Shown: positions 8,268 through 16,771 of the stretch, piece after piece | How the letters are laid out: every line of letters begins with the position of its first letter | How positions within the stretch are numbered: the stretch's first letter is position 1 | DNA from: JAIBAI01 sp044238875 | Lineage (GTDB): Bacteria; Bacteroidota; Bacteroidia; M30B66 | Reading direction: 5' to 3' | DNA length: 17,989 bases | NCBI GenBank assembly: GCA_044238875.1 | Contig: JBIICM010000033.1 | Coordinates: 1 to 17,989 of the forward strand | Made by a program: the position numbers and the translations under genes | The notes under the pieces: generated by a model | Database searches by the model: none | What the model was told of the DNA's origin: nothing | What the model saw: only the letters and a program-made list of their open reading frames with translations

Positions 8268-11200
8268 ATGAAGCATTTTCCTTTCAACAAATTCTGCCAC
8301 GGTTCATATCCGACAGCCAAACATAACCTTGTTGGCCTTTTGTTGTGCCTGTTTCTTTTCCCGCTTTCGGTTACTGCTCAGGAAAACTGCTCCAACGGTA
8401 TTGATGACGATGGCGACAACCTTATTGATGTCTTCGACTCCGATTGTCCATGTGATGACCAAACCCTGTTATGTGAACCCTCCTGCGAATTTGCCATTCC
8501 CGGTGGTGCACTCAACTTCAAAAGTCAGTGGAAAAGCAATGCCCTTGTGCCCATTTATCAGACCCCGCTGGTGGCTGATATGGATGGAGACCAGATTCCC
8601 GATGTCATCATCATGTCGGCCGACAGTCTGAAATCAGGCGACCCAAGAAGATCAAAAAACATCCTGATTATCAGCGGCGCAACCGGTGCAACTATTACCA
8701 AAATTACCACGCCTTTTATGGCTTGGGTTGGCCCGAATCCATACGCTGTGGCAGATATTGACAGTGACGGCTTTGGCGAAATCATCATTGCCTCTGTTGA
8801 TCACCCCGACAATCCGGCAACTGAACGCAGATTCCTCTTTTGCTATGAGCATACCGGTGCATTGAAATGGAAATCGAACAGCCAGTATGGAAATGGATCG
8901 AATGCGCGGTTCGGATCCGCTGTCGGTATCGCTGATTTTAACCGCGACGGAATCCCTGAAGCATATATTTACAATCAGATTTTTAACGCATTAACAGGTA
9001 GAAAAGTCATTGACGGAGGTGCCGGAAACGGCCTTTCCATCATGACCAATCAGGCGTTCGGCGACCTTGCCAATCCCGTGGCAGCCGATATCACTTCCAG
9101 CCCCGGCATGGAACTGGCCTGCGGAAATACCGTTTACAATGTGTTGCTTACCAACAACGGCGGGCTCCCGGGCAATTCCATGACACCCATACGCATTGCA
9201 TCCGAGCCGGATGGGTACACCTCTCTGGCTGATATTGATCTTGATGGAAAAATGGATGTGGTTGTGGCGGCGCAAGGTGCAACCGGAAAACTATATGTCT
9301 GGAATCCGAATGAAGGAAGCCCGCAACTCATAGCATCTGTTAACCTGCCCAATACCGGCGGAAACTGGATTGGTGTGCCCTTTATCGGTGACATGGATAA
9401 GGATTGTGAGCCCGAAATTGGTGTTACCAGAGCAGGGCGGGTGTATGCCCTTGATTACGACGGCAGTAATACACTGGCCTCAAAATGGATACTCAACACC
9501 AGCGACGCCAGCGGCTTTACGGGGATTACCATGTTCGACTTTAACCAGGATGGTAGCCAGGAACTCGTTTACAGGGATGAGAGTACGCTCAGGGTTTTTG
9601 ATGGGAGCGGCAGTACTCCGGTTGTGATCGGATCAAACCCCTGCTCATCGGGAACCGGCTCTGAAATGCCCGTTGTTGCTGATATTGATGGCGACGGTCA
9701 GGCTGAAATATGCGTAACCTGCGCAACATCCGGTAATCAGCTCGGAAAAGTCAATGTTTTTGAGTCTTCAGGTCAGTCTTGGGCTCCCTGCCGACCAATA
9801 TGGAACCAGTTTAATTACCTGAATGTAAATATCAATAACAACCTGACCATTCCCCGCCAGCAACAGCCGCATCAGGTTCTTTTGAGCAATAAAACCTGCC
9901 CCTTTTACAACTGTAACGAAAACAGGCCTTTTAACAATTTCATGACCCAGGTAACCTTCCTTACACAGGAAGGTTGTCCAATCTACCCTGCAGCTGATGT
10001 GAGCCTGGATATTGTGAGCCAGCAATGCGAAAGCGCTGCAAAATTAAATCTGGTTTTACGCGTTGCCAATGCCGGGGGGTCTCCTTCCGGAGCCGGCTAT
10101 CCAATTCGGTTTTATGCAGGCAACCCCTTTACAGGGCCGGCAAGTCTTATAAGTTCAAGCCCCGACAGCATTGCTACGGATGGCCCGCTGAACCCCGGCG
10201 AAAGCATCAATATTCCCGTCAGCCTTGACATCCGCAATTATCCCAAACCATTCAGGCTGACCATACTGCTGAACGATGACGGCTCAAAAACCATCCCGTT
10301 TAACTTCCCGATAACTGCGCTTCCTGAATGTGATTACCTCAACAACATTAAGGTTATAGATGCTCTGGATTGCTGCCCGGCCGGCGATCTCTCTATTAGC
10401 GGATTTAACCCGCCATCTGTTTCCTTTTGCGAAGGTGCACAAACAAGCCTCCGCATAAATGCCACCAGCTCCCAGGGCATAGGCTCCAATGGTTATTTCT
10501 GGACCCTCCCCGATAACAGCACCCTAACTGGCCCCGAAATCACAGCATCAGGCGGCGGAAACTACTCAGTGGCCGTTCAGGACAGTGCGCAATGCCGATT
10601 AACTGCAAGCATTCAGATTACCGCTTTCCCGCAACCTACAGCTGCATCAGCCGGATCTGATCAGACGGTCTGTACAGAAACCGCCACCCTGCAGGGAAAT
10701 GTACCCAATACCGGAACCGGTTTATGGTCAGTGCTTGAAGGGGATGCCGTTCTGAGCAACCCCTCACAGGCTAATGCAAGCCTTATCAACCTCAGCCCGG
10801 GATTGAACCGCTTCCGCTGGGCCATCAGCAGTGGGGGTTTTTGTATTTCTGATGATACCGTTTCCATTATACGTGAAATACCTCCATCAGAGGCGAATGC
10901 CGGAGCAGACCAGACAATTTGCGCGGGCACATCAGCCCTCTCAGCTACCGCACCTTTGCTCGGTACCGGCCGCTGGTCAATAATCAGCGGATCCGGCCTG
11001 CTCGCAGATTCAACATTGCCCAATTCTGCTGTAACGGAACTTGGTGCAGGTATCAACATTTTTCGCTGGACAGTCAGCAATGGCGCTTGCCCTGTATCAA
11101 CCGACGAGATTACAATTACCCGCTTTGCTCCACCCAGTCTTGCCAATGCAGGCCCCAATCAGCTGATTTGCGGCACCCAAACAGGCCTGCAGGCAGAGGC

Positions 11201-14200
11201 TCCCGTAATCGGCACCGGCAGCTGGTCACTGATCTCCGGCAGCGGAACATTCAGTGACACCGCTGCTTTTAACACCTTGGTGATTGGTCTTGCAGCGGGT
11301 GACAATGTCTTCCGCTGGACGATAACAAACGGAATCTGTGCTGCCTCTACCGATGATATTGTTATTACAAGAAATCAGTCGCCGGCAGCTGCTGATGCCG
11401 GGTCTGGCCAGCAAATATGCGCGGATTTTACAGCGCTTGGCGCTGCAATACCTCCTGTTGGAACAGGTGCATGGTCGCTGGTCAGCGGTTCAGGTACCAT
11501 TTCAGATACGCTCAATGCAAATTCCGCAGTCACTGGTCTGGCACCGGGCAACAATGTATTTGCGTGGACTGTGCGTAACGGCGTTTGCCCCCCTTCCATT
11601 GCACAGGTAATCGTCAGAAGAGATTTACCTCCTTCTGCGGCCGATGCCGGGCCCGATCAGCGAATCTGTTCAGAATCTGCTGTCCTTTCCGGGTCCGTAC
11701 CCGTTACAGGAACAGGTACATGGTCGTTGCTTTCCGGCTCCGGTGCTATTTCCAACCCGGACTCACCTGCAAGTGCCATCACCGGGCTGACCCCGGGCAG
11801 CAATATTTTTCAATGGGCAGTCAGCAATGGCTCCTGCCCTGCAACCTCTTCTACAGTAACCATTCTGATTGATTTTCCCGTTTCTGAGCCCGATGCAGGA
11901 AGCAACCTGCAGATTTGTTCAGCTGAAACTGTGCTGGCTGCCGTGCCGCCGCTTACTGGTTCAGGTTCATGGAGCCTGATCAGCGGTGCTGCCACCTTTG
12001 CCAATCCGGCATCGCCCGGCTCTGCGATCTCCGGAGTCGGCGTTGGTACGAACTTGCTTCGGTGGACAGTCATCAACGGAACCTGCTCCGATTCCACCGA
12101 AATTTCCGTGACGCGGTTTTTACCCCCCGATCCGGCATCTGCCGGTCCTGATCAACTGATCTGTGCCACGGTGGCAAGCCTTAACGCAGAAAGTCCGGGC
12201 ACCGGTACCGGCAACTGGAGCGTAGCATCAGGATCCGGCAATTTTGGCAATCCGGCTGACCCAAAAGACCTGATCAACAACCTTTCTGTCGGTGAAAATA
12301 TTCTGGTTTGGACGATCTATAGCGGAGCCTGCGCTCCTGAAAGCGACTCCGTGCGCATCATCGTCTCGGCAAATCCTGTAAATCCGGATGCCGGTACCGA
12401 TTTCTCGGTCTGTGAAGGATCTGCCGGCCTGAATGCTGTTCAACCAACTGTTGGTAATGGTTCGTGGAGTGTTGTAAGCGGTTTGGCAATGATCGCAGAT
12501 ACCCTTAACAACCGCTCCGGCATCAGCAACCTTGGCGAAGGCCCCAACGTTTTCCGCTGGACGGTTGTCAATGGTGCCTGTGTTGCCTTTGATCTGGTAA
12601 CCATCACCCGCGACATCCCCCCTTCTCCTGCCATGGCCGGTGCTGATCAGGTAATCTGTTCAGATACAACAAGTTTAATGGCATCGGATCCTGTCAACGG
12701 CATCGGATCCTGGAGCCTCAGTTCCGGAAAGGGAACTATCATTGATTCTCTGAACAGCGCCACATTTGTCAAGGCCCTTCAGCCCGGCATAAACGTCTTC
12801 ACATGGACGGTTCAAAGCGGTGTTTGCCCCCCCGCATCAGATCAGCTGAGTGTGGAAGTGCTGAATAAGCCTTCTGTACCGGATGCGGGTCGGGATCAGC
12901 AGATTTGTGCTGATACACTGAAATTATCTGCAGCCATTCCCGATCAGGGTATCGGCTCTTGGTCTGTCTCTTCTGGTTTTGCGCAACTGGATGACTCAAC
13001 CAACGCACAAACCATTCTCAGGAGTATTCCGGAAGGCACAACCATTTTGCGCTGGACCATTCGAAATGGCATTTGTCCCCCTGCTTTTGATGAAATTACC
13101 ATTAACCGCGACAGTAACCCTTCGGCGTCAGATGCCGGGCCCGATCAGCGGATTTGTTCTGACAGTGCAAGAATGGCCGCCCGAATTCCGCTCTCAGGAA
13201 CGGGTACCTGGACAATCGTGACCGGCTCGGGGTCCTTCCAGGAGCCGACCTCAGCAACCACAATGGTTAGCGGTATAGCACAGGGTGTTAACGTTTTTCA
13301 GTGGAACGTTGCCAATGGCGTATGCAGCCCTTCAGCCGACCAGGTGGTGATAATCAGGGATTCGTCGGCCATACAGGCTGATGCCGGTAGGGATATCCGC
13401 CTTTGCGCCTCCGACTCTGCTGTATTGCAGGCAACTGATCCTTTCCCTGCTGCAGGATTTTGGTCACTTGTTTCAGGAACAGCCTCAATTGCAAACCCTG
13501 ACTCTCCGTTAACGCTGGTAACCGGCCTGGGTGGAAATTCAGCCGTTTTCCGCTGGACAGTAACACCCGCCGCCTGCTCCGGCAGCTCCGATGAGGTGAA
13601 TGTCATCAATGAATTGCTTCCCGATACGGCTTTCGCCGGAAACGATACAGCACTTTGCGGAACATCACTTCAGCTGACTGCAAAAGTGCCGGCTGTGGGA
13701 ACAGGTAAGTGGCTGGTTCTCGGCGGAACAGGCATCACCGACAATGAAAACCTTGCCAATACGCAGGTAAGCAACCTCAGCCCCGGCTTGAATCTCCTGG
13801 TTTGGACTGTCACAAACGGCGCCTGTCCGCCATCAGCCGACACCTTGAAAATTACTATTGACAACAACCCCATAATACCGAATGCAGGCGCCGACCAAAA
13901 AATCTGTGCTGACACAGCGCGGTTATCGGCAGCTATTCCCGCGTTGGGTACCGGTGTCTGGACGCTCACTGACGGAAATGCCGCTATTGCTGACTCAGCC
14001 TTTTCCGGAAGCTTTGTAAGTAACCTGGGGCCCGGCGACAATACTTTCAGATGGACGGTAAGCAACGGCCTGTGTACTGTTTTCGATGAGGTGGTGATCC
14101 GCAGGGATCTTCCGCCCGATCCGGCACAGGCCGGAGCCGATCAGCAGGTTTGTGATTCTGTTGCAGTGCTTGGTGCGAGTACACCGTTAACAGGAGTTGG

Positions 14201-16742
14201 GGTCTGGACAGTTTTATCGGGTGACGCAGCACTCGACACACTAACCAAACCAGCTGCAATTGTAACCATTGGCAGCCCAGGTGTTGTAACGCTGCGCTGG
14301 ACCATCAGCAGCGGGGTTTGCCCCGACACATCCGATGAAGTGACTATTTCTCGCCAGGCAGCACCATCTAAGGCAAATGCTGGAACCGACTTCTCTGTTT
14401 GTCAGGATACGACCGTGCTTTCGGCTGATCCGGCACTCAATGGGAGCGGCTTCTGGTCTGTTGTCAGTGGAAACGGCATGCCTGATGACGCAACTATTGC
14501 GAATACGATTTTGCGCGGGCTTCAGCCCGGTATTGTAATTTTACGCTGGACCGTCGCTGATACAGGAGCCTGTAAGGGCTCATTTGATGAGGTAACCGTA
14601 ACAAGAGACACCCCTCCCGACAAGGCTGTTTTAGGAGCCGATACGGTCCTTTGCGGAGACAGTATTCAACTGGTGGCCAACGTTCCCGGTAAAGGAACTG
14701 GCCGATGGATTGTTGTTGGCGGAAATGCTCTCGTTGCCGATAGCAGCGCAGCAACAACCGATTTCACCAGATTGGGAATCGGAAACAATGTTTTTGAATG
14801 GCGGATCAGCAACGGCTCCTGTGCGCCCTCAACTGATCAGATCACGGTTTTCAGGTCTGACACAGCTTTTGCCGGTCAAGACCTCATTGTTTGTGACTCA
14901 GTTGTTACGCTCAATGCTACCGGTGCCCTCTCCGGAAAAGGCCGATGGACTGTCCTTGCAGGGAAGGGATTACTGGCGGACTCAAGCCTTGAAAACACAC
15001 TGGTAACCAACCTTTCCGGCGGCGCCAATGTTTTTGTCTGGACAATCAGCGGCAGCCTCTGCACTGATTCAACCGATACGGTAACCATCTCCCGCAAGTG
15101 CAATATTCCTCCGCTTGTAACCCCCGATAGCCTGGTAATCCTTGAAGACGAATCAGGCAGCAGCTCCATTCTTATCGGAGACATTGACCCTGACGGCACT
15201 ACACTCTTTGCCGATACCATTCCGCTTTCAGGCCCCTCTCATGGCAGCATCCGCATTAATGCGGATGGATCCTACACCTATACCCCCGAACCCGATTACT
15301 ATGGGCTTGATACGGTCATTATTGCTGTATGCGATTCCGGCATACCGCTTCCTCCGACCTGCAGCCCTGACACCCTCATCATCAGGATCAAACCAGTGAA
15401 CGATCCTCCCCTCATTAAAAATGATACAGCAGAAACAGCGAAATCCACTCCTGTTTCCGGCAATGTGCTGCTAAACGATTCAGACAAGGAAACAGCACTC
15501 CGTGTAGATACCATTCCTGTCTCGGTTCCATCAAACGGGACCATAATCCTTAAGCCTGACGGCTCGTTCATCTATACCCCGGATCCGGACTTTACCGGAA
15601 CGGATACCGTTGTTATTCAGGTATGCGACACAGGGTTTCCGCTGCCCCCCTTGTGCCTGCCAGATACTTTGTTCATCCTGGTGCGTGACACATCTACCGT
15701 TCAGGCTGATGCCGGGTCCGACCAGACCATTTGCAATTTCAGTGCAATACTGAATGCCTCGCCGCCCGAACCGCCCGCAACAGGGGTCTGGTTAGTAATT
15801 GAAGGCAACGGAATACTCAGCGACAGCATCAATCCGGCAGCACAGGTCACTGGCCTAGGTGTCGGAATAAACAGGTTTGTCTGGATTGTTTCGATTGGAA
15901 CCCAAACCAGCCGGGATACCGTTACAATCATGGTAAACCAGCCGGCTACACCGGCCTTTGCGGGAGAGGATCAGACGATTTGCGGCTCTTCTGCTGAATT
16001 ACAGGGCAATATTGCTGTCAATGGCACAGGCACATGGTCGCTTGTAAGCGGCACCGGCTCTGTTAGCGACCCGGTCAGTGCTCAGGTGCTTGTTGGCGGC
16101 TTGCTGCCGGGATCCAGCCGCTTTGCGTGGTCAATTAAAAACGGACCCTGCACCTCATCTGATACCGTGAACATACTGGTGTTTTCCTTACCGGTTGTTT
16201 CGGCAGGAACTGACACAGCCTTTTGTCCCTCGACAGAAGCGTTCAGGTTGTCGGGGTCAAACAGCGGAAATGCATCCGGAGTATGGTCTGTTTTACTGGG
16301 AGCCTCGGTAGTCAGTAATCCTGATGATCCGCAGTCAACAGTTGCCGGACTTACACCCGGCAAGCACCTGCTGCTTTTCTCAGCCACCAATGGCCCTTGT
16401 TCATTTGCAGATACGCTGCATATCAATGTTTTAAACGGCGACAGCCTACCCTGTAAAGCGCCTGAACTATTTATCCCGGAAGGCTTCTCTCCGGATGATG
16501 ACGGCACTAATGATAAATTCGTGATTTATGGATTGAACGGGAAGCGGCTTTCCCTACTTGTTTTTAACCGGTGGGGACAATTGGTTTATGAAAGCGGTAA
16601 TTACCTGAACAACTGGGATGGCAGGTGTAACCAGCCAAATGTTATCAACGGCGATTATTTACCCGAAAGCACCTATTTTTACATAATCAGAATTGAGGGG
16701 GAACAAGAAAACCGGAAAGGATATCTTACGCTATGGAGATGA
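8268..16742 (+). CDS. Giant secreted repeat protein with C-terminal CHU_C / T9SS type B sorting domain (probable adhesin)
   Basis: The product is about 2824 residues from the ATG at 8268. A GTG at 8259 would add three residues; the ATG gives a standard start. Residues 1-37 form a long signal peptide (hydrophobic core LVGLLLCLFLFPL, likely cut after SVTA). An Asp-rich, Ca-site-like motif is at about 44-55 (NGIDDDGDNLID). An FG-GAP/VCBS-like beta-propeller spans about 95-515, followed by a CARDB-like region at about 570-700 and an Ig-like domain at 705-788. Eighteen tandem repeats of about 83 residues fill 789-2278, then two cadherin-like domains (2279-2474) and three more repeats (2475-2727). 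The CHU_C domain ends the protein (2728-2824). It should cross the inner membrane by Sec and the outer membrane by T9SS. Adhesion or matrix binding is inferred from architecture, with SprB-type proteins as the nearest functional analogy rather than a proven orthologue. The PorP/SprF gene behind it fits this export route. Confidence 0.93.
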   Translation: MKHFPFNKFCHGSYPTAKHNLVGLLLCLFLFPLSVTAQENCSNGIDDDGDNLIDVFDSDCPCDDQTLLCEPSCEFAIPGGALNFKSQWKSNALVPIYQTPLVADMDGDQIPDVIIMSADSLKSGDPRRSKNILIISGATGATITKITTPFMAWVGPNPYAVADIDSDGFGEIIIASVDHPDNPATERRFLFCYEHTGALKWKSNSQYGNGSNARFGSAVGIADFNRDGIPEAYIYNQIFNALTGRKVIDGGAGNGLSIMTNQAFGDLANPVAADITSSPGMELACGNTVYNVLLTNNGGLPGNSMTPIRIASEPDGYTSLADIDLDGKMDVVVAAQGATGKLYVWNPNEGSPQLIASVNLPNTGGNWIGVPFIGDMDKDCEPEIGVTRAGRVYALDYDGSNTLASKWILNTSDASGFTGITMFDFNQDGSQELVYRDESTLRVFDGSGSTPVVIGSNPCSSGTGSEMPVVADIDGDGQAEICVTCATSGNQLGKVNVFESSGQSWAPCRPIWNQFNYLNVNINNNLTIPRQQQPHQVLLSNKTCPFYNCNENRPFNNFMTQVTFLTQEGCPIYPAADVSLDIVSQQCESAAKLNLVLRVANAGGSPSGAGYPIRFYAGNPFTGPASLISSSPDSIATDGPLNPGESINIPVSLDIRNYPKPFRLTILLNDDGSKTIPFNFPITALPECDYLNNIKVIDALDCCPAGDLSISGFNPPSVSFCEGAQTSLRINATSSQGIGSNGYFWTLPDNSTLTGPEITASGGGNYSVAVQDSAQCRLTASIQITAFPQPTAASAGSDQTVCTETATLQGNVPNTGTGLWSVLEGDAVLSNPSQANASLINLSPGLNRFRWAISSGGFCISDDTVSIIREIPPSEANAGADQTICAGTSALSATAPLLGTGRWSIISGSGLLADSTLPNSAVTELGAGINIFRWTVSNGACPVSTDEITITRFAPPSLANAGPNQLICGTQTGLQAEAPVIGTGSWSLISGSGTFSDTAAFNTLVIGLAAGDNVFRWTITNGICAASTDDIVITRNQSPAAADAGSGQQICADFTALGAAIPPVGTGAWSLVSGSGTISDTLNANSAVTGLAPGNNVFAWTVRNGVCPPSIAQVIVRRDLPPSAADAGPDQRICSESAVLSGSVPVTGTGTWSLLSGSGAISNPDSPASAITGLTPGSNIFQWAVSNGSCPATSSTVTILIDFPVSEPDAGSNLQICSAETVLAAVPPLTGSGSWSLISGAATFANPASPGSAISGVGVGTNLLRWTVINGTCSDSTEISVTRFLPPDPASAGPDQLICATVASLNAESPGTGTGNWSVASGSGNFGNPADPKDLINNLSVGENILVWTIYSGACAPESDSVRIIVSANPVNPDAGTDFSVCEGSAGLNAVQPTVGNGSWSVVSGLAMIADTLNNRSGISNLGEGPNVFRWTVVNGACVAFDLVTITRDIPPSPAMAGADQVICSDTTSLMASDPVNGIGSWSLSSGKGTIIDSLNSATFVKALQPGINVFTWTVQSGVCPPASDQLSVEVLNKPSVPDAGRDQQICADTLKLSAAIPDQGIGSWSVSSGFAQLDDSTNAQTILRSIPEGTTILRWTIRNGICPPAFDEITINRDSNPSASDAGPDQRICSDSARMAARIPLSGTGTWTIVTGSGSFQEPTSATTMVSGIAQGVNVFQWNVANGVCSPSADQVVIIRDSSAIQADAGRDIRLCASDSAVLQATDPFPAAGFWSLVSGTASIANPDSPLTLVTGLGGNSAVFRWTVTPAACSGSSDEVNVINELLPDTAFAGNDTALCGTSLQLTAKVPAVGTGKWLVLGGTGITDNENLANTQVSNLSPGLNLLVWTVTNGACPPSADTLKITIDNNPIIPNAGADQKICADTARLSAAIPALGTGVWTLTDGNAAIADSAFSGSFVSNLGPGDNTFRWTVSNGLCTVFDEVVIRRDLPPDPAQAGADQQVCDSVAVLGASTPLTGVGVWTVLSGDAALDTLTKPAAIVTIGSPGVVTLRWTISSGVCPDTSDEVTISRQAAPSKANAGTDFSVCQDTTVLSADPALNGSGFWSVVSGNGMPDDATIANTILRGLQPGIVILRWTVADTGACKGSFDEVTVTRDTPPDKAVLGADTVLCGDSIQLVANVPGKGTGRWIVVGGNALVADSSAATTDFTRLGIGNNVFEWRISNGSCAPSTDQITVFRSDTAFAGQDLIVCDSVVTLNATGALSGKGRWTVLAGKGLLADSSLENTLVTNLSGGANVFVWTISGSLCTDSTDTVTISRKCNIPPLVTPDSLVILEDESGSSSILIGDIDPDGTTLFADTIPLSGPSHGSIRINADGSYTYTPEPDYYGLDTVIIAVCDSGIPLPPTCSPDTLIIRIKPVNDPPLIKNDTAETAKSTPVSGNVLLNDSDKETALRVDTIPVSVPSNGTIILKPDGSFIYTPDPDFTGTDTVVIQVCDTGFPLPPLCLPDTLFILVRDTSTVQADAGSDQTICNFSAILNASPPEPPATGVWLVIEGNGILSDSINPAAQVTGLGVGINRFVWIVSIGTQTSRDTVTIMVNQPATPAFAGEDQTICGSSAELQGNIAVNGTGTWSLVSGTGSVSDPVSAQVLVGGLLPGSSRFAWSIKNGPCTSSDTVNILVFSLPVVSAGTDTAFCPSTEAFRLSGSNSGNASGVWSVLLGASVVSNPDDPQSTVAGLTPGKHLLLFSATNGPCSFADTLHINVLNGDSLPCKAPELFIPEGFSPDDDGTNDKFVIYGLNGKRLSLLVFNRWGQLVYESGNYLNNWDGRCNQPNVINGDYLPESTYFYIIRIEGEQENRKGYLTLWR
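8553..9812 (+). other. FG-GAP/VCBS-like beta-propeller region of the giant protein
   Basis: About eight spaced Asp-rich motifs mark propeller blades: ADMDGDQIPD, ADIDSDGFGE, ADFNRDGIPE, AADITSSPGME, ADIDLDGKMD, GDMDKDCEPE, FDFNQDGSQE and ADIDGDGQAE. Each is followed by a short hydrophobic strand. The DxDxDG pattern is the calcium-binding loop known from integrin-type FG-GAP repeats. Two blades are degenerate: one lacks most of the Asp residues (AADITSSPGME) and one has Cys in the loop (DKDCEPE). The region ends at IWNQFNYLN. Its role may be binding a carbohydrate or protein surface, but that is inference. Confidence 0.8.
10632..15101 (+). repeat. Eighteen in-frame tandem repeats (about 83 residues each) in the giant protein
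   Basis: The 4470 bases divide into 18 units averaging 248 bases. Each unit begins with AGxDQxIC, passes through GTGxWSLxSGSG, an NLxPGxNxFRWTVxNGxC segment and a DEVTITRD-like last strand, then a Pro-rich joint such as PPSxAxAG. The pattern fits an all-beta Ig/PKD-like domain seen in many Bacteroidetes surface proteins. Every unit has one Cys near its start and one near its end, suggesting one disulfide per unit. Units are clearly related in protein but mostly diverged in DNA, so the array is old or under selection against recombination. Copy 1 starts at QPTAASAG and copy 18 ends at TISRKC. Confidence 0.92.
15102..15689 (+). other. Two tandem cadherin-like domains inserted in the repeat array
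   Basis: About 196 residues form two related domains, split near KPVNDPP. Both carry HGSIRINADGSYTYTPEP-like or NGTIILKPDGSFIYTPDP-like strands followed by GxDTVxIxVCDxGxPLPP. The second has the SGNVLLNDSD motif common in bacterial cadherin/VCBS-type domains. Acidic residues suggest calcium binding. Each also has a Cys pair in the VCDxGxPLPPxCxPDT loop. They separate repeat copies 18 and 19. Confidence 0.85.
15690..16448 (+). repeat. Three further copies (19-21) of the 83-residue repeat
   Basis: Copies 19 (15690-15941), 20 (15942-16190) and 21 (16191-16448) match the same consensus as copies 1-18 and follow the cadherin-like pair. Copy 20 is a clear consensus unit (AGEDQTICGSS, GTGTWSLVSGTG). 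Copy 19 keeps the first Cys but lacks the second, having SIGTQTSRDTV where others have NGxC. Copy 21 is the most divergent, with the insertion SGSNSGNASG, as is usual for a terminal unit next to another domain. Confidence 0.88.
16449..16739 (+). other. CHU_C / gliding-motility-type C-terminal T9SS sorting domain
   Basis: The last 97 residues carry the family hallmarks: FIPEGFSPDDDGTNDKFVI, then LLVFNRWGQLVYES, NNWDG, and the final STYFYIIRIEG...KGYLTLWR strands. In this family the domain directs passage through the type IX secretion pore (type B domains). Some type B cargo depends on a PorP/SprF protein encoded next door, as is the case here. Confidence 0.95.
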
Positions 16743-16771
16743 TTTCAGTAACTTTGCCCTTAAGGTTAACC

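Noticed and set aside
10661..14329. Many minus-strand and alternative-frame open frames inside the giant gene, up to 165 codons
   Set aside because: They recur at the same place in successive repeat units and show low-complexity, biased composition. They are shadows of the GC-rich repeats, with no promoter or recognisable domain.
10632..16448. Repeat array considered as CRISPR or intergenic tandem repeat
   Set aside because: Units are about 248 bases, in frame and coding, with diverged DNA but conserved protein motifs. It is a protein-domain array.
16733..16771. Earlier in-frame ATG for the PorP/SprF gene
   Set aside because: It would add 13 residues before a clean Lys-Lys signal peptide start. 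The ATG at 16772 gives a standard signal peptide.
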